NCBI GenBank assembly: GCA_029990175.1
Contig: JARKIP010000053.1
Location: 19,300,001 to 19,364,000 of the forward strand
Direction of reading: 5' to 3'
DNA length: 64,000 nt
Source of the DNA: Petunia secreta
Lineage: Eukaryota > Streptophyta > Magnoliopsida > Solanales > Solanaceae
The translations under genes were made by a program, and so were the position numbers. Under the pieces are notes generated by a model that had not been told where the DNA came from, did no database searches, and saw nothing but the letters and a program-made list of their open reading frames with translations. Position 1 is the stretch's first letter, and each line of letters begins with the position of its first letter. Positions 1 to 9,512 of this stretch are shown in pieces.

Positions 1-900
1 AACTCACTCAGTACGAATATATACTCAATTCCATTATCAGGGTCTAATTAACCCTTTAAACTATTAAATTAACTTATTAGAATGATGTCTAATATCCCAA
101 TTTTTACCGTTAAAATATATTCAAACACACGTAATAAACTAAAATAATACATTAGTTCATTACCTGAATGTTTTGGGGTGAAAATTCTATCTTTCTCCGG
201 CTCTTTTCTCATTTTCTGGTATTTTTTTATTTCATTTCTTTCTCCTGTTTCTTTTCTTTCTTTCTGTTTCTCGTTTCGTTTCTGATGTGTTTCTACGCTC
301 AATTGGAAATGTTGGCTAAGGGATAATATATCCCTTAACCCACCGCCTTCATTCCTTTGTTTTTTTTTCAAATATTTTATTTTCTTTTCTTTTCTTTTCG
401 TTTTCGTGGCGACAATTAAAACGGAACCCTACGAAATTCGAAACAATCCCAAATTTCGCATACAAGTTATATAAAATATATGTTGTATATTCGCTAAGGT
501 GGATCTCAAATCGAACTTCCGAAACTCAATATGCAAATTAAGTGGAAAAAGATTAAATTATTTAACTTCGGCATTTTAGCGGAAACTAGCCGAACAACCT
601 CGAAATTCACTTTCGAAAGTTCAAAAAAGTCACAAATAATCATACGAACCTAACGGCACTTTCGGATTTCGAATCGGAGTTCATTCGCCAAAATCGAGCT
701 CGAACATCTCTTTTTAATATTTATCGACAATAAAAGCTGAAATCTTCTTCTGGTACGTACCAAACAAGGTCCGATTTACCTCAAATTTTACAGACATGTC
801 CTAATGGACCTTATGAATATTTTAATATTATCAGCACGCTAATTGGAGTCCTAACTTTCGAAACGACTGACCGAGGTCATTTCATAAGATTAGGCATTTT
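1..900. other. Unassigned AT-rich DNA, no gene recognised
   Basis: No convincing coding region is visible. A minus-strand open frame at 69-371 is Lys/Glu-rich low complexity from a T-rich stretch and shows no domain. The part from about 400 to 900 has a distinct texture (repeated short CGAA/TTCG-containing words such as TTTCGAAA) and may be an old LTR or other repeat, but I cannot assign it. Confidence 0.4.
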
Positions 901-1137
901 TCTAATATTTCCTCTTTTTCCGCTTCTAGGAGTATTTTTGCACTAAAAATATGCCACAAGATCGGCCAAGACCTGAGATTTAATTATCGTATGAGGCTGA
1001 TAAGTAATATTATATTCACTCAGCTCGATGGCCCATCTTGCCAACCTTCCAGAAAGCTCAGCCTTATGCAATATACTTCTCAACGGGAATATTGTGACAA
1101 CAGCTATATGATAACATCAAAAATAAGGTCGTAGCTT

Positions 1138-1611
1138 TCAAGCGGCAGCAATTAATGCTAGTGCAAATTTTTCTAAGTGCAGGTACCTAGTCTCGGCATC
1201 AAGCAGCGACTTACTGACATAGTAAATCAGATGTTGTTTTCCTTCTTCTTCTCGAACCAATACTGCACTCACCTCCACCTCTGACACCGTGAGGTGAACC
1301 AACAACACTTCTCCATCTTTCGATTTTGTGAGCAACAGAGCGGATAATAATGTTTCAAGTCCTTCAATGCTTGTTGACACTCCCATGTCCATTCAAAATT
1401 GGTATTTTTTCAAAACAGAGAAGAACTTATGGCACCGCTCCGATGATCTCGAAATGAACCAACTTAGGAAAGCCACACGGCCAGTTAAATAATGCACATC
1501 TTTTGATCCCGTGAGAATATCTGGTATCTCCTTTATTGCCTTAATCTTTTCTAGGTTTGCGTCTATCCCTCTTTCAGATACAATAAAACCAAAAAATTTA
1601 CCAAATCTCAT
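1138..1611 (-). pseudogene. Gypsy RT linker and RNase H remnant, copy 1
   Basis: The minus strand encodes two overlapping pieces. The 1,611-1,393 frame gives the RT connection segment (GFIVSERGIDANLEKIKAI, then LTGRVAFLSWFISRS), and the 1,392-1,138 frame gives the start of RNase H (VSAVLVREEEGKQHLIYYVS, then SLLDAETRYLHLEK). RNase H would degrade the RNA strand of the RNA/DNA hybrid during reverse transcription. The pieces sit in separate frames with no intact continuation, so this is a relic. It is the outer copy of the ~720-bp tandem duplication. Confidence 0.75.
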
Positions 1612-1861
1612 TTAAAAGGCACATTTTTCAGGATTTAACTTCATGTTGTACAACCGGAGTGTTGCACTAAAAATCTACCACAAGATCGGCCAAGACCTGA
1701 GATTTAATTATCATGCGAGGCTGATAAATAATATTATATTCACTCAGCTCGATGGCGCATCTTGCCAACCTTCCAGAAAGCTCAGCCTTATGCAATATAC
1801 TTCTCAACGGGAATATTGGGACAACGGCTATATGATAACATCAAAAATAAGGTCGTAGCTT

Positions 1862-2318
1862 TCAAGCGGCAGCAATTAATGCTAGTGCAAAATTTTCTAA
1901 GTGCAGGTACCTGGTCTCGGCATCAAGCAGCGACTTACTGACATAGTAAATCAGATGTTGTTTTCCTTCTTCTTCTCGAACCAGTACTGCACTCACCTCC
2001 ACCTCTGACACAGTGAGGTAAACCAACAACATTTCTCCATCTTTTGATTTTGTGAGCAACAGAGCGGATAATAGTGTTTCAAGTCCTTCAATGCTTGTTG
2101 ACACTCCGATGTACATTCAAAATTGGTATTTTTTTCAAAACAGAGAAGAACTTATGGCACAGCTCCAATGATCTCGAAATGAACCGACTCAGGGAAGCCA
2201 CACGGCCAGTTAAATGATGCACCTTTTTTGATCCCGTGAAAATATTTGGTATCTCCTCTATTGCCTTAATCTTTTCTAGGTTTGCGTCTATCCCTCTTTC
2301 AGATATAATAAAACCCAA
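1862..2318 (-). pseudogene. Gypsy RT linker and RNase H remnant, copy 2
   Basis: Second copy of the same block as 1,138-1,611. The 2,318-2,088 frame carries GFIISERGIDANLEKIKAI and LTGRVASLSRFISRS; the 2,116-1,862 frame carries the RNase H start with VREEEGKQHLIYYVSKS. A T-run length difference (six versus five T) and point changes separate it from copy 1. It is nearer the upstream RT core at 2,625-3,100 and is probably the original. Confidence 0.75.
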
Positions 2319-2624
2319 AAATTTACCAGATCACATTTAAAAGACACATTTTTCAGGATTTAACTTCATGTTGTACAACCAGAGTGTTGCAAAAGTTTCC
2401 CTCAAGTGGCTCAGATGCTCATTCACTTGCACTGATTTTATTAACATGTCATCAATATACACTTCCATCAACTTCCCGATATACTCCTTGAACATTTGAC
2501 ACACCAACCTTTGATACGTACTACCCGCATTTTTTTACCGCACGACATCACACTATAATAATAAGTCCCCCTATCAGTGATGAAAGAGGTTTTCTCTTGA
2601 TCCTTAGGCTCCATTAAAATGTGG

Positions 2625-3100
2625 TTATAACCGGAGTAGGCATCCAAAAAAAATTAGCAGCTTGTGTCCGGCTGTTGAATCGATCAGCCTATCAATTTGT
2701 GGCATTGGAAACGAATCTTTAGGACAAGCCTTATTCAGATCCATATAGTCTAAACACATTTTCCACTTTCCATTTTTCTTTAGCACAACAACAACATTTA
2801 CAAGCCATTCTGGACACTTGACCTCACGGATAAAACTATTATCAAGTAACTTAGTCACTTCCTCTTTAATCACTTTCTTTTTATGCCTGCATTCGGCCTC
2901 TTCTTTTGTTTCACCGGAGGATAGTAACGATCAACATTCAACTTATGAGTTGTAATCTGTGGGTCGATCCCAACCATGTCGGTGTGAGACAAAGCAAAAC
3001 AATCAGCATTAGACCTCAAGAAATCAATGATACCCTCCTTAGTAACGGGGTCTAACTCTAATCCATCAAACACCATTCTTTCAGGGAATTTTATCGACAA
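2625..3100 (-). pseudogene. Gypsy reverse transcriptase N-terminal part (remnant)
   Basis: The minus-strand frame 3,100-2,870 contains the segment that precedes the RT core (THKLNVDRYYPPVKQKKR) and runs on, with a frame overlap at 2,873, into 2,873-2,625, which has the conserved RT start: EEVTKLLDNSFIREV, WLVNVVVVLKKNGKWKMCLD, then LNKACPKDSFPMPQIDRLID. These are the fingers and early palm motifs of Ty3/gypsy RT. The catalytic YxDD region is not recognisable in frame downstream, consistent with a dead copy. Confidence 0.8.
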
Positions 3101-3640
3101 TGTAACCGCATCTCCGACTTTTGTTTCTTGGCTCTTGGATACATGTTGGGATCTTTTCTAACAACTCATTTTGCTGTTCCATTTTAGATACTGGAACCAA
3201 GTTCTTTGCAGATCCCGGGTGATGTCCACTCTTGAATTCTATTAAATAGCACTCCCTTGTAATATTTTTCTCCCTTCGGATGCTTTTAATTCCCCACAGG
3301 GTCGGGGGCTTGACCACTTGATGCAGAGTTGGAGGCACCGCTTGCATAACGTAGATCCATGGCCATCCAAGAATAATAGTATAAGCCATGTCACCAGACA
3401 TGACTTGGAATACGGTTTCTTTGCCAACTCATTCGGCATAAGTAGTGAGAGTGATCTCATCGAGAGTTTTCTTCGTTGAGTTGTTAAAAATAGTGAGCAA
3501 GGTTGACTTCAGAACGATCTCGTCCTTCCACCACATTTGCTTCACAACTCTCTACTGAATAGTATTTATAGAACTACCGGTATCCACCAGCACTCGTTTG
3601 ATGTTGGAGTCATGGATATGTAACATGATCACCAATGCAT
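3081..3640 (-). pseudogene. Gypsy aspartic protease remnant
   Basis: On the minus strand at about 3,615-3,565 there is a retropepsin active-site motif, VLVDTGSSIN, followed shortly by an in-frame stop. Further along (3,460-3,081) broken frames contain TILGWPWIYVMQAVPP and HQVVKPPT, the flap-to-dimer region seen after DTG in plant gypsy polyproteins. The protease would process the gag-pol polyprotein. The stop and the frame changes show loss of function. Confidence 0.65.
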
Positions 3641-4396
3641 TATGATGGGAAACATTATTCCATCAGGGTCTTCCTCCCGAACACAATTTCCCCCTTTGAG
3701 CCACTACCACAACTTATTTTCTCTTGAGTCACTGAAACTTTGGCGAACTTCTTGCTGATGTGTAAGTAATCCCATTGATTTCTGAGCCTTCGAAAATTAC
3801 ACTCATTATCCTTTTCGGAGATGGAGGCCTTGGTAGTTGTCCTCCATATCTGTTCTTCACAAAGGTTTGCTTTCATGTCCATTAGAAACTCCTTCGACAC
3901 TCTTTTCTTCATAAATGAGCCACTTTATACCATAAGGCCTTACTGTCCTCGGTAAGGTGGTCGTAGTTACGTTCTCATGAAAATCACACCACAAGGTTTT
4001 ATACTTTTTTATTTGAATCAGTCCTTATGTCATTGGGGAGACTTACCCCTTTGTCTGTTATTCCTTTCAACACATTCACCAACTCCGAGTCAGAAACGTT
4101 GAAATTGTACTCGGAGATTTGGGGAAAACTTGGCTCTTTGGAGACCAGTGATGGATTGGCATTATTCCTCCGTGTGGAGTTTCTATTGTTCTTATTCCCA
4201 AGCCTTTGACTTACGAGATGTCTAGAAGAATCATACGGCTCGAACCAAGACCGTGAATTCCTGACGAGTCGTTCCGCCTTGATAATTCGGAATGGTTACT
4301 GTATCTAGAGACACGGCTCACAAACTTTTTCTCCTTTTTAACTCTAATTTTAGAACTAGACCTAGTGTGCACATCATCCCAAGTTATGGTTGGCCA

Positions 4397-5128
4397 TTAA
4401 ATTAGATTCTTCTTCAATTTACTGTATTCCTCGAAACTATCCCCATTCAGATTGTTGGTGAAAGCCATAATCGCCAGGCCATCATCCATAATCAGCATGA
4501 GTATTCGTTTTTCTTGGAACCGATCCAGAAAGTCTCGGAGGGACTCTCCCAGCCTCTGCTTAACTAGGAAGATATCTTCCCTTCTCTTGTGAATCTTTTG
4601 TGCCCTAGCGTGAGCTTTGATTAATAAATTAGTTAATTCATCAAACGACCCGATAGTCTTCGTAGGATGCATATGCCAATTCAAAGCTCCTTTCTCCAAT
4701 GTCTCTCTAATTTTTTTAAGTAACACCAATTCCAACTCTAAGTCAGTCAAGTCATCCCCCTTTACCATTGCAATGTACTTGGTAATATGATCAGTAGGGT
4801 CTAATGTACCGTCGTATTTATTCAACAACGATAACTTGAATTTTCTTGGAATGGGAGCTAGAGCAGCCTCTGCTTGAATGGTTACTTCTTGCACTTTTTG
4901 ATGTCTATTAGCTTGATAGATTTGGGCGCTCTTGGGATCCGTTCCATCCTTTCCTCGAACTTCGCTTCGAATTTCTTCTTCCACTTTTCTAACTGGTCCA
5001 TCGGGATGCTTTGTTGCATCGCTCCCGTAGTCTTTGCTACTACGGTTGCAGTACCAGATCCCCTGGATCCAATTCCATTTGAAGATCCCACTATTCCTGC
5101 ACCTTGAGAAATAGAAGCCGGAGTGCAT
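4397..5128 (-). pseudogene. Gypsy gag (capsid) fragment
   Basis: A 243-codon minus-strand frame. Residues from about 95 onward match the plant retrotransposon gag pattern: PRKFKLSLLNKYDGTLDPTD, HITKYIAMVKG, GALNWHMHPTKTIGSFDEL, then KQRLGESLRDFLDRFQEK. Gag would form the intracellular virus-like particle. No CCHC knuckle is visible before the frame ends. The N-terminal ~60 residues look frame-shifted, since the other frame 5,091-4,882 also carries plausible gag-leader sequence. Confidence 0.75.
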
Positions 5129-5704
5129 GCTGATGGAATTACGGGTGATGTTCCTGAAACTTACGGCTCTCGAAAAGAGTTTTCAACGTGTTAGTCACTC
5201 GCTCATTCGGTCTCACCTGCTTGGCGAGAAATTGATTTTGTGCCTCAATCCGCCTATTTTGTTCCACCATAGTCTGGTGATGTTGAATTATGAAATCCTT
5301 ACGGAAGACTTGCCATGAACCGACGATGTTGAATTATGAAGTCCTTAAGGAAGACTAGCCATGAACCAAATCCAGATTCATCTGTTTCTCCCCTCGTTCC
5401 TTTGTTATCCCCAAAGTAGATACTCCATTGAACTTTCTGGTTACAAGGGTTGATCATGCTGGGAGTGAATGGAATGAGCATCGTTAGCGATTTCATTTCC
5501 TGCCCTCGGGTTGACTCCATTATCCTAAATCCTAATGGAGCGTGACGTCTCTCTAACTGCTGTGTTATCACCATTCGCAGGGGTCCCAACGGGACTAGTC
5601 TTACCCTAAACCATCTTCACAAACAAAGGTAACAGAAGATGGTCGAAGTATCGTAACCTTGGAATAGTTTAAATTGCTTGAGCCTTACGGTGGGCGCCAA
5701 ATTG

Positions 5705-6190
5705 TATAGCCTAACATTGATTATTTTGGTTACAATTGAATTTGTATTAGGATTACGAGTAATCAACTATATCAAAACCACGGTTAATGTATACAAAAAA
5801 AAATATTAGTTAGAACAAGAACACAAGGATAATCTTATTGCTTTGAATATGAGGTTATAATTTAACAGAGTTTTGATATATAATGCTTTTTACAAAAGAT
5901 TAGAGTGAGTATTTATAATGTCCCAAATTCGAACCGTCACCTCGCATTCAAGAAGCCACGTCCCCCTCATCTGATCATGGGGGACGCATGTTCTGGAACC
6001 ATTTAATGCGCGTACGTAGGTGGTTACAGTCACGGGGGGTCCGACCTGACCCACTCGGACTGTTCATAAATCTCTGTTGTCGAATGGTGTCACATGGACA
6101 CGAGCATCCGAATGTATAATCACTTCCCCATCCTTACTTTGATGATACCATGTCAGCATGCCATCTGTCTGCGGTGAAATCATACCAATA
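5705..6190 (-). repeat. Probable 5' LTR of the gypsy element, with PBS-like site next to it
   Basis: On the minus strand the segment ends in ...GGCTATACA near 5,705 and is followed by ATTTGGCGCCCACCGT, a TGGCGCC primer-binding-like start used by many plant gypsy elements. A TATA-like CATTATAAATACTC lies at about 5,922-5,909 on the minus strand. The outer end near 6,190 is a guess, because no second LTR is present for comparison. Confidence 0.5.
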
Positions 6191-6450
6191 CATATACAAC
6201 TTATATATCATTGTATAATTGTATATTCATATGTGTATGTCATTATATATACACAAACATACATGTTTATACAAGTATACACAATTTATATATATTTTGC
6301 CTAAAAGTGTTATGTTTTTTTAATAAATTTGAAAAATTTACTACATTTGTAAATTTTTAAAAGTGTGAATATATTTTGTAATAAAAATTCCTATGCCAAT
6401 TAGTGCAAAAATCTCCAAAAGATACGGCCTGAAGATGGGCTTAATTAGAT
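6190..6450. other. AT-rich spacer
   Basis: Runs of TATA/CATA words (6,190-6,310) followed by A/T-rich DNA; no open frame or element end is recognisable here. Confidence 0.5.
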
Positions 6451-7065
6451 GTTGAATTTGTAAAAATTTCGCGTAGGGGCATGTTTGGCTCGCGCTAATT
6501 GATTTGTAGCCGTCAAAAATAAATTTACTGAGAAATAGCCACCTCCAGACAAGTCCCAGTATAAAAGCCCCAGTATTTATACTGGGAAGCTTCAATAAAC
6601 TAACCCCAGTATAAAATACTGGTGCTTTGAACAAGTTTTGTTCAAAGCCCCATAATTTTGTTATGGGACTTTGTATAAAGCTTCAGTCCCATAACAAAAA
6701 ACTGGGGCGCTTTATATATAAAGTCTCATATCAAAATAATGGGATTTATCCCTTTGATGAGACATTTGTTATGAGATAAATCTCATTTTTTTGTTATGGG
6801 ATAAAGTCAAATCAAAGGTCCCATTATTTTGTTATGGGATTATTTTGTTATGAAACTTGGTATAAAGCTTCAGTCCCATAACAAAATACTGGGGCTTTGA
6901 ACAAAACTCAAAGCCCCAATATTTTGTTATAGGACTAGTCTGGGCTGTTTTTCTAACCTAATGGAGCGTAAGTGTGCGCGCGAATTTTTGGCTATTTCTC
7001 AATGAATTTTGAAACGATGGATAAAACTCTTTGAGTGCGTCCAAAATGGCGTAAAAATTTCGCGG
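6450..7065. mobile_element. Short non-autonomous MULE-related element made mostly of palindromic motifs
   Basis: Left end (about 6,450-6,541) reads inward to ACTGAGAAATAGCCAC; right end (about 6,988-7,065), reverse-complemented, reads inward to ATTGAGAAATAGCCAA, so the two ends are inverted repeats. The right end also resembles, in direct orientation, the right end of the giant MULE at 26,584-26,697 (shared GGCTATTTCTCAATGAATTT). The ~450-bp interior is almost entirely palindrome-forming CCCAGTAT...ATACTGGG and CCCATAACAAAAT...TGGG units. It has no coding capacity and abuts the left end of the giant MULE. Confidence 0.55.
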
Positions 7066-7559
7066 GGAAGCCACTTTGGCACCCGCTTTGTGATGCGTAG
7101 CCTCTGTTTACAAATTCGCTGAGAATTAGCCACTAGACGCGTTTTTTAAAAATAATAGTATGACGACGTCGTTTTACACATTTTGGAAATTTCGGTTTTA
7201 CCCTTCCTTATTTTTAACTTATTCGGTGTTTTTGTTTCTCTGTTTAATACTGTGACTTTTGAACTCTATCAAACTATACGAACTCTCTTTCGAAATACAG
7301 CAATTTCTTATTTTTGAGATTTTGAAGCTGTGTTTTGGGAAAAAACTTTGTTTTGCCAAAGTGTGTAAGGTAACTGTGTTTACTTCGTATATTAAGGTAA
7401 CTGTGTTTACTTCGTATTGTTTTTTTTTTTTTCATTTTTGTACGTGTATATGGGTTATTTAGGTTTTGATTTTGTTTCGAACAATGTTTAGATTTTCCAT
7501 TGGAGTACAGTATAAGCTTTTGATTTCCTTTAAAATGGTAGGGTTTTTTTAAGGGGAAC

Positions 7560-8430
7560 GCTTTGTTTCTGTGAAACCCATTGCCCCCAGAACTATATAC
7601 TGTGACCTTCTGTTGTGGATAGGCTGTTGCCCATGATAAAAAACTGGGACTGTGTGTTTTTAAGAGGTACTTGTCCATTGTAAATGGTGGGTTATTTTTT
7701 AGAAAGGGGGCAACGGTTTGTTTTTTTTTTGTCAAACCCTTTGCCCCAGAAGTATATACTGCGACTCTGTTTAACAAGTGCTTGTGTACCCAGCACTAAT
7801 GTCTGGGGGAGCGGGTGGGCCACCAAGCTCTCCCCCAGTACAAAAACATGGGACTGTGCATAACAAAGCATCATAGGCCCCAACACCAAATGCTATGACC
7901 TTTGTGTTTAACAAGTGCTTGTGTCCCAGTTCTAAATCATGGGACACATAACAAAGCATCATAGACCCCAGGACAAAATGCCGTGACCCTTGTGTTTAAC
8001 AAGTGGTTGTGTCCCAGTTCTAAAACATGTGACTGTGCATAACAAAGCATCATAGACCCCAGCACCAAATGCTGTGACCCTTGTGTTTAACAAGTGTTGT
8101 GTCCCAGTTCTAAAACATGGGACTGTGCATAACAAAGCATCATAGACTCCAGGACAAAATGCTGTGACCCATTTGTTTATTAAGTGCTTGTGTCCCAGTT
8201 CTAAAACATGGGACTTTGCATAACAAAGCATAATAGGCCCCAGCACCAAATGCTGTGACCATGCACATGAACTACTTGTGCTCCCAGCACCAATGTCTGG
8301 GGGGAGGGGTTGGGATACCAAGCTCTCCCCCAGCACAAATACTGCGACCTTGCACATGAACCACTTGTACCCCCAGCATCCAAAATACTGTGACTGTGCA
8401 GATAAACTACTTGTACCCCCAGCATATATG
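7560..8430. repeat. Motif array with a ~90-bp tandem repeat upstream of the DUF1985 gene
   Basis: About 870 bp of alternating CCCCAGCACCAAATGCTGTG, GTCCCAGTTCTAAAACATGG and GCATAACAAAGCATCATAG words. The CATGGGAC junction recurs at 7,847, 7,938, 8,026, 8,116 and 8,207, a spacing of 88-91 bp, so about five tandem units are present. Minus-strand open frames across it (for example 8,357-7,959) are by-products of the repeat. It occupies the 5' flank of the DUF1985/Ulp1 locus, where promoter sequences would lie. Confidence 0.85.
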
Positions 8431-8480
8431 TGTTAATTTTCCTTTGTTTTTATTTTAATACATGTGCTAATGTTACAGCA

Positions 8481-9431
8481 ATGGAGATTATACCAAGTGA
8501 TGAGGTTACGGATAATCTGCCAAACGACGATGGTATATTGCTTCCATTTGCGCAGTGGAAAAATCGTGATTGCCAGTGGAAAGGTGACACAGAGTATCGT
8601 GGATTAATCGAAGGGTTGCTGTCTGCGGATTACCTGGAGAAACTGAAGAAAGGGCCATTCGGCAAGTTTATGCTTTTGGAAGATGCTAAATATTCTGGGA
8701 GGCTTATAAATTGTTTTATCCAGTCTCAAATAGTTTCTTTAGACAACACTAAGCTTAGCTTTAAAGTTTTTGGTGATATAGTGGATTTCACAGCTGATGA
8801 TTTTCATGTAGTTAGTGGTCTTAATATTTCCAGTATTGTAGATATAAGTATTTTTAAGCTTTCAAAGAGTAGATTAAAAGAGAAGTATTTCAGGAATCCT
8901 GAAGACGATGTTAATAAAAAGGACAGCAAGTGGACTTTAAAGTTATATGACTTGCTTGATTTGATTGAACATCATTCTAGTTATGTGAGAGTGGCTCCAA
9001 AGAGCAAGGGCAATCTGAATAGAGTGTCTGCTGCACGATTGGATGTTCCATTAGAGCAAGATGATGTTGTTAAACTAGCCGAGCTATATTTGCTTAATTC
9101 TGTTTTATTGGGCCGGCCATTACCTAGAGTAGTGGATGATCAACATATGATTATTATTGATAATGAAGAGGTGCATAGCTGTTATCAGTGGGGTACTGAG
9201 ATATATCGTCATATGGTACACCATTTGCAATCAATCATAAAGCCAGGTTCTTCTACTTATTTGTTTCCTGGTATGCCCTTCCTATTCTGTTGCTGGGTGG
9301 CAGAGGTGTTCCCTGTGTTCAGGCAGTATTTTACTGTTCGCCCTAGGATCAAACCTGTGATGCTTCGTTAGACATGTACTTTTACCCCTCAATACAATGT
9401 CTTGTGTGATGACTACTTTCATAATGAACAG
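8481..9431 (+). pseudogene. DUF1985-like N-terminal exon of the MULE DUF1985/Ulp1 locus
   Basis: Start ATG at 8,481 (MEIIPSDEV) lies just after an intron acceptor (TTACAG at about 8,478), suggesting a 5' UTR intron. The frame resembles plant DUF1985 domains: AQWKNRDCQWKG, then EYRGLIEGLLSADYLEKLKK, GPFGKFMLLEDAKYSGRL and FKVFGDIVDFTADDFHVVSG. These domains usually precede a C48 protease in transposon-borne plant genes (family knowledge). An in-frame TAG at 9,369 interrupts the exon; the same frame then continues to a good donor at 9,432 (CAG|GTGAGT), so the TAG looks like a nonsense mutation rather than a natural end. The biochemical role of DUF1985 is unknown. Confidence 0.65.
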
Positions 9432-9512
9432 GTGAGTTTTATGAGTACTTGCTTTTGTTTGTTATTTATTTGTTTTACTTTTTTGTTGGTTTTGAAATGT
9501 ACTTTTTAATAG

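Larger units (their letters stand above)
946..2388. repeat. Direct tandem duplication of the RT/RNase H end of the gypsy element
   Basis: Two adjacent units, about 946-1,662 and 1,663-2,388, align along their whole length with scattered substitutions and small indels. Each begins with TTGCACTAAAAAT and runs through the RNase H piece and the RT linker to the CAACC(A/G)GAGTGTTGCA junction. The unit is about 720 bp. Because both units carry the same partial coding block, the duplication happened inside the element, after or during its decay. Confidence 0.85.
946..6190 (-). mobile_element. Truncated Ty3/gypsy (Tat-like) retrotransposon, minus strand
   Basis: Reading on the minus strand from high to low coordinates the order is: probable 5' LTR (about 6,190-5,705), primer-binding-like site (about 5,700), gag (5,128-4,397), aspartic protease (around 3,600), reverse transcriptase (3,100-2,625) and RT connection/RNase H (2,318-946). 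Order and motifs are those of Ty3/gypsy; the motif LTGRVA-LSRFISRS in the RT/RNase H linker is typical of the Tat side of the non-chromoviral clade (family knowledge). No integrase and no 3' LTR are seen in the low-coordinate flank, so the element is truncated there. Several stops and frame changes between blocks show that it is dead. The upper LTR boundary is approximate. Confidence 0.8.

Noticed and set aside
7847..8260. Regular ~90-bp repeat spacing suggestive of a CRISPR-like array
   Set aside because: The whole unit repeats, without unique spacers, and the setting is a plant transposon with introns. It is a tandem motif array.
7274..8425. Several long minus-strand open frames (for example 7,959-8,357)
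   Set aside because: They are by-products of the tandem repeat; the translations are repeats of the array with no domain and overlap the DUF1985 gene's 5' flank.
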